DNA of 64,000 nucleotides, taken from positions 7,052,754 through 7,116,753 of the forward strand of contig CM038463.1 in NCBI GenBank assembly GCA_021464415.1. Direction: 5' to 3'. The notes beneath the pieces were generated by a model. It was not told the DNA's origin and did not search any database. It saw nothing but the letters and a program-made list of their open reading frames with translations. Source of the stretch: Lonicera japonica (lineage: Eukaryota; Streptophyta; Magnoliopsida; Dipsacales; Caprifoliaceae). Of this stretch, positions 12,170 to 24,534 are shown piece after piece; position 1 is the first letter of the stretch; each line of letters opens with the position of its first letter. The translations under genes were made by a program, and so were the position numbers.

Positions 12170-12524
12170 CAATAAACAAGTATCTCCACGTCGTCTCCTT
12201 TGTTAATAAGAAAAAACAGAGAGAAAGAACACACAACTCCTCGCATTAAACAAAACAAAGTATTTTTTTTTCCCCTTTTTACAGAACAACTCTCTATTTC
12301 TTCCACGCAATCGAATCCCTCTTTCAAATCCCTTCGTTTTCTATTTACTTCATCAAAATCAAAACTTGAAACCCTTTATTATCTCTTTGTTTCTATTTCT
12401 TTTGATTCGTGTAGCCCTTTCGGGTACAATTCTTTCCTTCTCAATCTTGAAAAAAATCGAAACTTTCAACTGATTTTGGTGGTCTCTTCAGTTTATTCAA
12501 CCCCAAAGCTTTGGTGGTTCACAG
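12170..12524 (+). other. ATG9: noncoding first exon (5' UTR) of ATG9
   Basis: A pyrimidine-rich leader downstream of the TATA box ends at a strong donor (TTCACAG|GTAAAT). The matching acceptor (TTTCCAG at 13425) is 61 nt before the ATG9 start codon, so a 5' UTR intron of about 0.9 kb is inferred. An ORF of 118 codons here (12200-12556) is not conserved coding sequence in appearance. Confidence 0.55.
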
Positions 12525-13448
12525 GTAAATCGGCTTTTTATGGCATCAGTATTTAATTCTTGGGCTACTAAGAAATTTGTGCAAAATTTTTATTTACTTC
12601 AAATTTGTTATTTTGTTCTTGTCTTGTGGGCTTGAATGTATTGATGTTTTCCAGCTGGTTATTGCTCTATTATCTACCAATAGAGTATTCTTAGTACAAC
12701 TCTTTTAAGTTGCAATTTAATTTTCTTCGTTAATTACAAGGATTGTTTAGCTCAAATTGCTTATTTGCACATTCTGGGTCTTTGTCTAATTTAAATGTTG
12801 GTTTCATATATCTTATATTTCGGTATATTTTTATTCTAGGGTTTATTTTGTCGGCCTAGGTACTGATATTGGTAATGAGTTTTCCCCAAAACCTAACGAT
12901 CCAAGAGCATGAAAACCGCGATCCATAATTTGCCCCAAACACATGGAACTTTAAAGAATTGGGTTTTACCAATTGTATCTATCATATCCTGCGTTATAAA
13001 CAATCTAAGAAATCCACCCCTAGAAATAAAATTAGTGCATTACTTTTGTATCACCATGTTCTTTTATTGCCAATTTTCTGTTATATTAGAATTTCAGAAC
13101 TATGGGTTAACCCAGAATAGCACTGCGACTTTGGAGCTAAGGGTTGCAATCTGTCATAATATTTTACAAACTATGTCCTATGTCCTATATCATTGTTAGT
13201 AGTCAACTAGTCATCTATCATAATATGTAACTATCTCGTTGTTAGTGATGTTTTGTGTTTCTGTACGTGCTTTATTTTGCCGAGTTACACACTGAAAGCC
13301 AAACTTTCCTTGTGAGGAGACTCAATTTTTTGGCACTCCACACTCACACTCACTAGTTTATTTTCTTTGAGAAGATACTCTGTAGATTGGAGAAGGAAAT
13401 AATACAGTTTTCTTGCTCTTTCCAGCGCTACCCTGTGAACTTTGGGGA

Positions 13449-13490
13449 ATGGGCTGGACGTATTTGCCTACTGCCAGTGTATGTGAATGA
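13449..13490 (+). promoter_or_regulatory. upstream ORFs overlapping the ATG9 start
   Basis: In the short leader of the first coding exon, ATG at 13449 opens a 13-codon ORF whose TGA (13488-13490) overlaps the ATGATG main start at 13487-13492. A second ATG at 13481 is followed at once by TGA, a minimal start-stop uORF. Both would be met by scanning ribosomes before the main start. They may lower or tune ATG9 translation; this is inference. Confidence 0.6.
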
Positions 13491-16400
13491 TGTTCAGTGC
13501 ACAAAAGCTTGCCAATGCTCTTGACAATTTAAAATGGAAACGGCGCAGTGAATCATCTCTGACAACGGGTTTGCTTAATAATGATGTGCATTATCATGAA
13601 ATTGAATTGTCCGATTACCTCAGAGCACCGAGTCCAGGCAGTGAAAGCCCTTCTGGACTTCTTAATGGTGATAGCTTGAATGTGGACCCCATTGACGATT
13701 TGGATTTGTTCGTTGAGAGGCTTTACGGCTACTACTGTCAGAAAGGGCTATGGTGCATCATTATAAAGTGGATAGTTGAATTCTTGACTTTAGCTTTTAC
13801 CATATGTTTCTCAGGTTTTTTCTTGTTGTTTGTTGATTGGAACGGTCTTCGCAATGCAAAGTGTGGAATGGATGCCGTTGAATCTGGAATCAAGCCCTGT
13901 GATCTGTCCAAGGAAGCCCTCCATAAGCATCCATTTACTCCTTTTACGCTTCATAAAGCTGTTATTGTTGGGTATTTGGGAATATTCTCTGGTTACACTA
14001 TCTTCACTTTTTTAAGGTTTTTTGCACAATTGAAGTACACTCTCAAAATCCGCCAGTTCTATAACAACAGGTACTGTTATCTGTGGAATTCAATTAGATT
14101 GAAAGCTACATCTAATGTTAATTAGTTTACTCCTTATTTCCATTTTGGTCTCTTTTTTTTGTTGTTGTTTGGGTTTTGGGGGGGTGGGGGGTAGTGAAGT
14201 TAGGTATTGTGAACGCAATGTTCATTTTTTAGCAGCCTTAGGGCCTGTTTGCTTTCTTATTACGTAAACTCTGAATCGTTAATGCTAAATGGAACCTCTA
14301 AAAGACGTGTTTAATTTTATTTGGCTTTGAATGTTGAATACATGGTATTATAATTTTTACCCTTATTATACATCAATACCTAGTGAATAAAAAGAATGTG
14401 GTTACCATTGGAATAAAATTTCATCAAAGTTAAATTAAGCATTCAGAGCATGAGTTGTGTGATCCGATTCAGCATTAAGAGGTGAAAACAAACACTGCCT
14501 TAGTCTTTTTATTGTATAGCACTATATCTCACACATAGAATGGAAGGGGTCAATTATTTTGTAGCAGCATGATAAGCAATTTACAGTTTTTGTGCAGTCT
14601 TCATTTGACGGATAATGAAATACAAACAATGCCATGGGCGTTGGTTCTTGAAAAGGTCGTTCAGTCACAAAATTCACAACAATGGTGTGTAGTCAAGGAT
14701 CTTTCTGCCCATGATATTGTAATGAGGCTGATGAGAAAAGAGAACTACTTGATTGGCATGCTCAACAAAGGGGTCCTTTCTTTTCCAATCCCACAGTGGG
14801 TTCCAGGTGCTGGGCCTGTCGTCAAGTTTGGCTCGAGCGGGGCTCAATACCGCCTAATGCTGACCAAGACCCTTTATGTGATCGTTTCGTTCATATCGGT
14901 GCTCATGTTTGACAGGTTTGTAGCTTCTTCTTCTTCATAAAGATTCGGAGTCCAAGCCATTCTTAGTAATGTTTATTTATCCTTATTTATATTGGGATAA
15001 GATTTAATAAGACCATAAGGCCATTTAAAGGCCAACACTGTAAGGGGAAGTGCTTGGGTGACAACTATTAGGGCTTGTTTGGTTCGAATTTTAGGAAGGG
15101 ACCTGGCATTTTTCGATTCCAGGAAAGCTCTGTTTCTGGCATTTGAAATTCTTTGCCAATGTTTGTTCAAGACTAGAACTCTTTTTACCTTGCATCAATA
15201 ATAACTTGCTCAGATATTATTAAATATATAAATAACTTAATTAAAATTTGTATCATAATATATTGTTAAATATTACTTTATCATATTGCAAAAGAAAATG
15301 TGTGGTTATTTTTAAAAAATAGAGATAATTTTGTTAAAAACTGGGAAGGATTCTTGGGAATCCTCTTAGCTTCAGCACATTTAATATGGGAATGGATGTA
15401 AGGAATTCTCCTTTCCTTGGAATCTAGTATTCTTTTGTAAAACTCCAACCAAACGTTGGAATCTTGTGTGAACAGGAGCTTAGGATTCCAGGAACGGCCC
15501 AGAGAACAAAACAAATGAAACCTAAGTAGTTCGAGTTTTGGAAAATGAATGGGAATCCTAGATTCCAGGAAAGCTTCTTTCCTGGCATCTAGAATTCCTT
15601 GCCAATGTTTGCTTCGAATAGGAATTCTCCTTTCTTGGAATGTTGATTTACCTTCTTTATGTTTGGTTGAAATAGGAATAGGAATGGAATAAGTACCAAT
15701 TACCAAAATGCCATTTTTTTGTAAATTTAGAAAATATCTCTTAACAATGATTTGTTATGAACAATTTTGGTAATAAAAAAGAAATATTGCTTAAATTTTT
15801 TGGGTAATAACGTTTTTTGTTAAATATACCCAAGTATAATTTTGAATATTATAATAGTATTTAAGTCTAAATGACCCTAATTAAAAAGGGCATTTTAGTC
15901 TTGACAAGAAATTAAAAAAATAATTCCATGAGAAATCCATCATTCCCATCAATTTAAGAGGGAGAGTTTTGAGGGAATACTTGTTTACTGGAATGATACA
16001 TTCCTTGCTCAAAACTCGAACCAAACATTGGAATCCCACCGGAATGGAATTTACTCAATTTAATGTTCTAGGAATGCTTTAAAACTGAACCAAATGAGTC
16101 CTAAATGTATTTATATTTTTCAGAGTGTTGCTATCCTTTTTCTGATTCCAAAAATATTCTGCAGAAAGTTTTGCGTTCGGAGTGGCTTTGTTTCTGATCC
16201 TAAAGCATTAAAGAAATTGATTGTGGTAATTGGACTTGTAATGCTTCTACTCTCTCCATGTCTGGTCGTATTCATGCTGGTATATCTTTTCTTGAGACAT
16301 GCGGAACAGTTCTACAATCACCCAAGCACTGCATCATCTCGAAGATGGTCAAATCTCTCAAAGTGGATATTTAGGGAATTTAATGAGGTATATTTCTCTA

Positions 16401-19400
16401 CCATCTCATTTTCCCAATTTATAGTAGTGATTGAAATCTCTCTGTCTCTCTGACACACACGCTAACTAAGATAAAAGCTTTTGCTGTCCTTAAAAACAAA
16501 CTCATGGCTTGTAAATTTATTGGGTACCAACTTTACTCCACCTGAATGCCACCTTATCCATTGGTTCATATAAGCTTAGGACAAAGAAATTGATGTACTA
16601 TGTTATATATTAGTGCATCTCCAACAAGCTCTTCAATGGACTAAAGTGCAATTTTTTTGAAGAGCCACATCAACAAAATTGGCTCCAACAAAAATAGCTA
16701 AATTCGCTCTCTATTTTGAAGTCATTCTCTCTCTTCAAATTTGGCTAGTGAAAAATGGCTCTTTAAATTGTTTTTTTGAATATTTTATTTGATTTAAGTT
16801 TGTGTTGGTCCAACAAGACACCGACCTCATTAATTGTTAAGAACAAGAAAAGCAATAAAATATTGTCATTTGAAGAGCTTGTTGGAGTCGTTTGAAAGTG
16901 CTCTTCAAAAGTCACTCTTCGAATTGCCACATGAGTCAACAACGTAAATATTTTAAGAGCTTGTTGGAGATGCTCTTATCCTTTTTTGTTGTTATACACC
17001 TGCTTTAGCTTCAACTTTTTCTTACTAGAGTAATTATATGAACATGAATTCTTGATAGCAAATAAGAAGTACATTAAAATATACCACTACAAAAGCTGAG
17101 ATATTCACTGTATATATGTATCTAAACTTTGAACTTACGGAAATAAACTTCTATTGTATTAAGTAAATATAGCTTCATTCTTCTAACTGGAATATCAAAC
17201 TACTTCCGAGTTCCAGCATAGTAAAATTTTCTTTATTTTATTGTTAGTATACTCCTCTTTATGCATGAATTCCGCAAATACAGCTTCGTATTCATTGCTT
17301 ATACCATTTACATCCCATTACTGTTGTGTTTTCAGGTTGACCATTTATTCCAGCACAGGATGAACAGCAGTTTAGAACCCGCTTCTGAATATCTAAAGCA
17401 GTTCCCATCTCCTATTTTATCCATCATTGCAAAGTTCATTTCCTTTGTTTCTGGTGGCTTTGCTGCTATTTTGATCATCATTGCCTTCCTAGAGGAGTCT
17501 CTGCTCGAAGGCCATGTAATATATATTTCTCCAGTTACCAGAACAATTGGAGTATAGTGCTTTGTCTTTGACTGAGATGTATTTTTGTTTCAATCTTTTT
17601 TTGCAGATATTTGGTCGAAATTTGTTTTGGTATGCTGCTGTTTTTGGAACAATAACCGCTATTAGCAGGGCTGCTGTAACGGATGAGCTTCTAGTCCTTG
17701 ATCCACGAGGGGCAATGTCTATGGTTATCCAACATACACACTATATGCCCAAGAGATGGCGTGGTAAAGAAAATACTGATGTGGTTAGAATGGAATTCGA
17801 AACTCTATTTCAGGTTATCCTTCTAAAACGAACTTGATAGATAAATATTGTCACAATTTATGGATAGACTGGTCAATTATTTATGCTTATTATGTTTTTG
17901 TTTTTGTGATGCAGTATACTGGAATGATGCTACTAGAAGAGATGGCCTCTATTTTTCTCACTCCATTCCTACTTGTATTTGTGGCCCCAAAGGTTATCAT
18001 TCATTTTACTTTTTAAATGACTCATTTATTTCCTCAATGCTTTTGATTATAGTTCTGAACTGAAAAGCAAGGTTGATTTTGCAGCGGGTGGATGACATTT
18101 TGCAGTTTATTTCTGATTTCACGGTGGATATTGAGGGTGTTGGTAATGTTTGCAGGTTAATGCGCTACCCCCTTTAAATATGTTTTTCATTTCTATTTCT
18201 GAATGCAGCATAAAATGTAATACCTTATTATTTTACTTTGTTCTTTTTGTAGCTTTAGTGCCTTTGATTTCCAAAAACATGGCAACAGCAATTATGGTTC
18301 ACCGTGTAACCTACCTCGCATCAAGAGGAGTTCCCAGGGCAAAATGGAGAAATCATTCTTGAGGTATAAAAATTGGGTTTGTTTAAAGGATGTCATAGTT
18401 GTAACTCTTATTTCCCTTTCTTAATTGTGTGACAAATAAAGATGTGGTTGGTTGGTTTACAGAGAAAAGAACTGACTTCCTTTGCGATTCGACGTGATTA
18501 TTTTAAATTTGGGGGCTTTTGTGTGGGAGAGGGGGGGGGGGGGGGGGGGTGTTGGATTGGATTGGTATTTGGTTCGCGGACACAGGAAAATTAGGTTCAA
18601 GCAAGTTGTACCATTGAAATTGATTCCTTGAAAACTTGTGTCAAACACACCGAATATGAAACTTTTTTTGATAGCTCAGTTTTTTATGTCCTTCATTTGT
18701 GTGCAGCTTTCAAAATAACTATCCTTCATGGGAACCAAATGCACAGGGGAAGCAATTCCTCTCAACAATCGAAACATTTAGGGAGCAAAAAATGCAACGC
18801 CAGGTAACAACTGGACCTGCACATTCTCCCTCTAGAATACAGCAATGGACTCTGAACCCAAGGCAACATGGTGACCGAAATAACTTCTTTGTGCGAGAAA
18901 AGCCTCGAATTATTGGAGATCCATCAGGTTCCATGTGGCCTACTGATTCTGAAGACAAGAATTATCCCTATATTCTTGACTGGTATTATACATCTGGGCC
19001 CCACCATGCAACCAATAATTCAATAAACGCTCCACCCGAGAATATTGACATTCCCAAGGAAAGCCCACGATTATGGGTCCCGCCGTCCGACAGCAGACAA
19101 AACAACGAAAATTGGTCTCATCTGTCTGAGGATCGATCAAGGAGCCAAGAAGCTTCTACATCAGTTCCTTTGTACCATGCAAGTGTACTAGAGCATTACG
19201 ACTCTGGTAATGTTGTGGGTAACACGAGTACGAGCCGGTGGTATGACCGAGCGCGAGAAGGTGCGGGCCCACAGGGAAGCTTTATCAACCCTCCGAATTT
19301 CAACCAGAACAATGATAATTATCATGATAATTTATCGGAGGGAAGCATGGATGAACAAGAACAATACTTGGGGTTGTTGAGGAGCAATCGCAGTAGGTTG

Positions 19401-19730
19401 AGAAGCTTTGTCAACCCTCTGAATTTCAACCAAAACAATGATAATTTGTCAGAGAGAAGCATGGACGAACATGAACAATACTTGGGGATGTCGAGGAGCA
19501 ATCACAGTCGTAGGCAGAGAAGCTCTATCAGCCCTCCAAATTTCAACCAGAATGATGATTATCACGATAATTTACTGGAGAGGAGCATGGATGAACAAGA
19601 ACAATACTTGGAGTTGTTGAGGAGCAATCACAGCCGTAGGTTGTCCCTGACCACCTACATGGATGATTTGGATGTAGGAGGAGAAGTCGATCTTCCTTTC
19701 GGTGATATTTACAGTAAAGATACAGGTTAA
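13487..19730 (+). CDS. ATG9: Autophagy-related protein 9 (ATG9)
   Basis: ATG9 is the multispanning membrane protein of autophagy, a phospholipid scramblase on Golgi-derived vesicles that seed the phagophore. Coding exons: 13487-14070, 14598-14915, 16165-16387, 17336-17515, 17607-17813, 17915-17992, 18085-18155, 18253-18363, 18707-19730. All splice sites are GT-AG, phases agree, and the sum is 932 codons (931 aa), slightly longer than I recall for Arabidopsis ATG9. Family blocks include SSLTTGLLN near residue 23, PSPGSESPSGLLNG near 48, CGMDAVESGIKPCDL near 126, DNEIQTMPW, KENYLIGMLNKGV, RHAEQFYNHPSTASSRRWS, SFVSGGFAA and LEESLLEGHIFGRNLFWYAA. Membrane segments lie at about 91-116 and 158-177, with more in exons 3-6. 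The C-terminal tail is disordered and carries a threefold repeat (residues about 781-903). The start uses the first of two adjacent ATGs. Introns hold several MITEs. Identification is firm. Confidence 0.95.
14241..14496. mobile_element. hAT-like MITE in ATG9 intron
   Basis: It begins GGGCCTGTTTGCTTTC and the right end carries the inverted GAAAACAAACA. The direct repeat GCCTTA at 14235-14240 and 14497-14502 extends with mismatches to 8 bp. It lies between coding exons 1 and 2 of ATG9. Confidence 0.55.
15071..16101. mobile_element. TIR element of about 1 kb in ATG9 intron
   Basis: Ends GGGCTTGTTTGGTTCGA and the inverted TTCGGTTTTGG-type right end (GAACCAAATGAGTCC) pair, with TTA and TAA beside them. 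The inside repeats GGAATTCC/ATTCCAGGAAAG-type motifs many times on both strands. A 141-codon minus-strand ORF within it (15281-15706) is repeat-derived. It fills most of the intron between coding exons 2 and 3. Confidence 0.5.
16613..16975. mobile_element. Harbinger-like MITE in ATG9 intron
   Basis: Ends GTGCATCTCCAACAAGCTCT and AGAGCTTGTTGGAGATGCTC form a 20-bp inverted repeat with one mismatch. TTA flanks both sides (16610-16612, 16976-16978). It lies between coding exons 3 and 4. Confidence 0.75.
19275..19640 (+). repeat. three tandem coding repeats in the ATG9 tail
   Basis: Three units of 117-126 bp (19275-19400, 19401-19517, 19518-19640) encode about 40 residues each: a NPPNFNQNNDN block, a SERSMDEQEQYLGL block and a RSNHSRR block. 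The middle unit has a short deletion (YHDN missing). Similarity at DNA level is high, so the expansion looks fairly recent. Confidence 0.9.
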
Positions 19731-20340
19731 TTATGAAATCAAGAAACCTTAGGCAGTCTTTTGTGATGTCCAATGGCTTTTTGTCAAGATTTATAGGAAT
19801 GTGAATGCGTTTAAAGGTCTGGTCTGTGATTAAATATGTTCTTGCCATTACAAGGAGGAAGATACAAATTCTTTGTTGTATATAATTCATGATGAAATTA
19901 GATTCTTGACAATCCCATTGGTTGATCATTTTAGTTTAAGTCGAACGACATCTTAATTATTTCGTCTCTCCAGATCTTGGGGTTGTCTATAATCTGTCAT
20001 CCATTTCTTTTCCAGTACTGGTACAGTGGTACCCGGAAAATATAAGCTACGTAGCCTACGTCTTTTTTCATTGTAGAGTTTACCTCAAGTACGTCCAGAT
20101 GAATTTGTTATTATGAAAATTCATGAAGGAAATATTAAGAACATTAATGCAATGACCACCATACAAGATCAAGAAATAGTTAAATAAGTGATCTTGATTT
20201 TTGTATTGCCCTACCTAGACAAAATAAAATTTGATGGGGATAGTACCATCTTTGCCATGTGCCCAACCCAAGCCATATAGTTATTTGTTCCCCCTCACAT
20301 GAGCACGACTTATCTTTTCATCTTTATTCTTAATTTAATA
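19731..20340 (+). other. ATG9 3' UTR and intergenic spacer
   Basis: Contains the ATG9 3' end; a poly(A) site is likely before about 20000, but no canonical AATAAA stands out. No further coding sequence. Confidence 0.4.
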
Positions 20341-23175
20341 TGTCTTTAAAAATAGCATCAGTAATGCCGTTTTTGTCCAGTGAAATCGGCATCGTCAATA
20401 CTAATTTCATATTTGAAAACGACATTATTAATGTCAATTTTTAAATTGATTTTTTTTTAAAGTTGGCATATGCGTTGCTGCTTTTGTGGGCCAAAATGGC
20501 ATCACCGATACTAATTTTATCATTGAAGGCGGCATCTTGGATTCCAATTTTAAAATTGTTTTTTTTTTTTTTGAAAACGGTATCTTTGAAAAAACAGCAT
20601 CACTAATATGGTTTCACTATTGAAAACGGTCACCAATACTATTTTCATTGTTGAAAAAGGCATTGTTGATGCCAATTTTAAAATTGAATTTTTCTTTTTT
20701 AAAGATGGCATCTTTGGTGCTCATAGAAAATGGAATCATCATTATTACCACTTTCAGAACTGAAATCGGCATTTGCAATACCAATTTTAAATTGTGATTT
20801 TTTTTTTTTGAAAATGGCATTTAGTGTGCTGTTTTTAATGGGGACCTCCATTCACGCTTTTTTTTAATGATTAGTTTCGCTCATTTCTTTCAAACTAAAT
20901 AAACAATTTTTATTCATGCTTTATTAATTTCTTGTATTATTATTTTTAAATAGTTTTCCTTTTTTTAAAGTTCTAATTATTTTCAATCTTTGAATTTGTT
21001 TATTGTTATTAAATTTTGCTTATTTTTGTAGAACTTATAATTTAATTTTTATGTTTTGAAATTGTTTTAAATTTGTAAAACAATATATTTTTTACTTTGT
21101 TTATAATTTATTACACAAACGCAATACAGTGTTCTCATAGGTTAATTTCAATCGGTCTCCGTTTGCATCTGCGCATCTGGAGTAGTGGCCATATCTTCAA
21201 TATTGTTGGATACTTGTGGTCAACGCCTCTACTCTATGATAGTTTGACACACAATATTGAGCAAATCATCTGGATCATGTCCCTGCAAAGATCCATCTGC
21301 ATTAATTGGTTACCCATTCTAACTGAGTTGGTTCACGGAGGCTGTTATCCATTTGAAGCTTATTCGAGTTGAATTTTGTTATTAAAATGTCATGTTTATC
21401 AATTGGATCATTCAATGGATGCAGTGAGCTTTGTCTGAATGCAACCACTCTCCAACCTTCTCCAAACACTTCAAATTAAAACTTGTCAAATAGAGTGTAG
21501 TCATAGTATACCCATTTCTTCTATGTAACGTACAAATGTGGTAAGAAGACAATAGGAAAGAAGTATTTACCAAGTACCATAGATATACATAAAACAAAAG
21601 CGTCTATAAGTACAAAGGCACGGACACAAGTGCTAAACGATAGGAAAATTTGAGATTAAGTCATTGATATACACAATCTCTTGGCCTCAAAAGAGGAGAT
21701 GGAGTTCGCAATAACCCCTAGTACATTGATATGATTCTAAGAGCTCGATTTTGCAATAATAGATCTCATATTTACCTTTAGATTTCAAATGGAAGGAGGG
21801 GAACCAAATCATTTATTCTATAAGAGTTGCCCATATTTGGTTTATAGTAATATATGAGTAAGATGATAGTTGATTTTTTTGAGTGAGATGAGAGTAGAGA
21901 TTGGAGTAATATGGTTCTTATATAGGAGTGAAATCATTGATTTTTTCGTTATGTATTGTAAAATCATGCATTGATGTATTTGTTGTAACATCACAGAAGT
22001 GATCAGTGATAAATATACAGTAAAAGATCATATTGATGGCAATACTGTAAAAGCTTGAGAGTATTGTATAATCACACTTTTATGTATATGTAGTAAAATC
22101 ACGATGTATGTGTTGTAAAATAATTTATGACTTTTAAATTTGCCATTGGGGGATGTTATATAAGATATTAACAAGCATTCGTTTTACAGTGTTTTGAGTG
22201 ATTAGACACTAGAGAAAGTCACCATTGATAAAGCTTGATAACTCACCCCACTTATTTTATAAATACTAAACAAAGCCTTAAATTAACTTTAACATCCCCA
22301 TCAAAAGTTACTGCCATTATTGTTCTTCATACAAAACTCACCATTCTCCCAAACAAGAACTTCTCAACGAAGGAGAGTAACCTCTAAAATGATATAATTA
22401 ATTTTTTGTTCGGGTTAGGTTGTAAAACATTTATGGATTGAAGAGAAAATCATGATTTCAAAAATTGGAAGTAAAAAATTTGGTGAATGTGACATATAGA
22501 CATAAATTGGAATCCAAAAAATTCTATATACATACACAATATATATAATGTTCTTGTAGATGTAGTAAAAATTACGACTCACCAAATTAATTGTGGTGAG
22601 TGGTATGGCTGAGCGCGGAGGGGGTGGTGTGGCGATGTGACTGAGTGGTGGATTAATGGTGTGGTGAGAGGTGTGGCGGAGGGGGGGGTGGAGTAGAAGA
22701 GGAAAAGAAGAGAGGGGAGGGGAAATCTAGAGGGAGTACAGAGGGGGTGGAGTGTGCGCTCTGAGAAGAAGAGGAGCAGTGGTGTGCGGCGGTGAGAAGC
22801 AGAGGGGTTAGGGCTAGGGATAAATCGCTTCTCTGGTTCGTTTTGTTTTTGATAAAAATGAGTGTAACATATATGAAGGTAAAGATGGCATTACTGATGC
22901 CATTTTCTCAAACAAAATAGGCAATGTGGATGCCATTTTTTTATATAAAAAAAATCAATTTTAAAATTGGCATCAATAATTCCACTTTCAAGAATGAAAT
23001 TGGTATGGATGATGTCGTTTTCACAGGACAAAAATGGTAACGAAGATGTCATTTTAAAAAAAATATATCAAATTTAAAATTGGTATCGTTAATGCTGTTT
23101 TCAATGCTAAAATTAATATTTATGATGCCGTTTTTAATGATGAAATTGGCATTCCTATTGCCGCTTTTAAAGACA
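20341..23175. mobile_element. 2.8-kb TIR element with repetitive subterminal arrays
   Basis: Both ends carry the exact inverted repeat TGTCTTTAAAA, followed by arrays (20341-20830 and, inverted, 22880-23175) of a short motif of the form GGCATYRNYAATGCCAATTT. The arms pair imperfectly over a few hundred bases. The middle has a GC-rich purine/GTGG block (22600-22830) and no recognisable transposase; the longest ORF inside (21097-21372) is not recognised. No clear target duplication was found, so the superfamily is left open. Its right end is about 0.4 kb upstream of the RING-H2 start codon. Confidence 0.6.
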
Positions 23176-23596
23176 AGTAATTGAGAATAAAAATGGTGGG
23201 AGTATTATTTAAAGATATAAGATTTTTGAAAACATTAATAAGGAAAAAAAATCACATGATCACTGGACTATGTCATACTCGCACCATTGCTTCCTCAGTC
23301 AAAGTCAGAGATCTTCACTGAAATTTAAAAACTGCATCTCTTTCTCTCTCTCCCCCGCTAAACAACAAGCAGCAAAATGTGAGAGTCAACCTAAGCTTTT
23401 CTCTCTCCAACTCAAATTTCTATGTTTCAGCATCTTTCTATCTCCACATATCCCTCAAAACTTTCCAGATTCATTCAATCTTAGTACTTGCTTCTCTTTT
23501 ATTTATTCAGACCTTCTGACTTTGTGTTCTTTAAAGAGTCATACTCTCTCTCTCTCCTTCCATTAGCAAATTCTTTCCAAATCGATCAAAGTCCCC

Positions 23597-24534
23597 ATGG
23601 ATTCAAAAAACATGTTAAACCATGAATCCCAAGCTCCCCCTCCAATCAAGAACTCACTTTATCAACCTCCACTAGCCGCCACTTCAGGAACTAGTTTCCC
23701 TATAATAGCCATTGTAGTACTCTGCATAATGGCGACAGCTTTCTTGCTAGTTAGCTACTACATCTTTGTCACCAAATGCTGCTTAAACTGGCAACAATTT
23801 GACCCATTGAGACGCTTCTCTGTATCCCGTTCCCAACAACCCGAAGACCTGTTAATGGCCTACTCCCCCACGTGGCTCACACGAGGTCTTGACCAATCAC
23901 TGATCCGCGAAATCCCGACTTTTCATTATAGTAGAAATGAAGGGGAACAGAGAAGTTTGTACAAATGTGTGGTTTGTTTGAATGATTTTCAAGAACAAGA
24001 TACACTAAGGGTCCTCCCAAGCTGCAACCATGGCTTCCACTTGGACTGCATTGATTTATGGCTTCAAAGCAATGCTAATTGCCCTCTTTGCAGATTAAAC
24101 ATTTCGGGCACCACCTGTCACCCGATGGGTCATATAGTCGCCCGTCTTCTTCACCCCAAGATCCGCAGCCTTTTATTAGTACTACTATCAGTGACGAGGA
24201 TTTCGTAGTGATTGAGTTGAGTGGGGAAGAGAGAAACGAATCGAGAGATCGTTTGGGGAAATCGATAAGTCATTCACCGAGAAAGTTTGGGGAGAACAAG
24301 GTTTGGAAGAAGTTGAAAGGAAGAAAGTTGTTCCATGCTTCAATCATGGGAGATGAGGGAATTAACATGAGAGAGAATGACGATCAGTTCTCGGTCCAAC
24401 CTATTCGGAGATCGTTCTCGATGGATTCTGCAGTGGACCGCCATGTTTACTTATCGGTTCAAGAGATCGTACGGCAGCAGAATCAGCCTAGACAAGGAGG
24501 ATCAAGAACTGCAGTTCTTCCTGTCGAGTTCTAG
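23597..24534 (+). CDS. ATL-type RING-H2 E3 ubiquitin ligase with internal frameshift
   Basis: ATL proteins are membrane-anchored E3 ligases that pass ubiquitin from E2 to targets, often in defence or stress signalling. The first frame encodes a transmembrane segment (residues about 34-57), the ATL GLD motif (97-99) and a RING-H2 finger (124-165) with spacing C-x2-C, C-N-H, H-x2-C, C-P-L-C and the conserved DLWL. It would stop at 24208 (203 aa). The family C-terminal part (APSSSPQDPQPF-like start, then DEDFVVIELS) continues in another frame to 24534. The two meet at a CCC run at 24141-24143, where a one-base deletion would explain the shift; an unbroken gene would be 312 aa. It has no intron, as is usual for ATLs. 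The RING is intact, so even the truncated form could keep ligase activity. A sequencing error is equally possible. Confidence 0.85.

Noticed and set aside
12200..12556. 118-codon ORF at the start of the ATG9 transcript
   Set aside because: Pyrimidine-rich leader crossing a strong splice donor; no conserved protein features.
15281..15706. 141-codon minus-strand ORF
   Set aside because: Lies within the repeat-filled MITE in an ATG9 intron; its peptide repeats reflect the GGAATTCC-type DNA repeats.
16126..16164. Alternative upstream acceptor for ATG9 exon 3, adding 13 in-frame residues
   Set aside because: The acceptor at 16164/16165 gives MFDRKF, which fits the remembered family sequence; the upstream site would add a segment absent from the family. 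It could be a minor isoform.
18530..18550. G-run of about 20 bases in an ATG9 intron
   Set aside because: Likely a plain homopolymer tract (length may be a sequencing artefact); no function inferred.
21097..21372. 91-codon ORF inside the 2.8-kb TIR element as a possible transposase remnant
   Set aside because: No DDE/D motif, zinc finger or other transposase signature.
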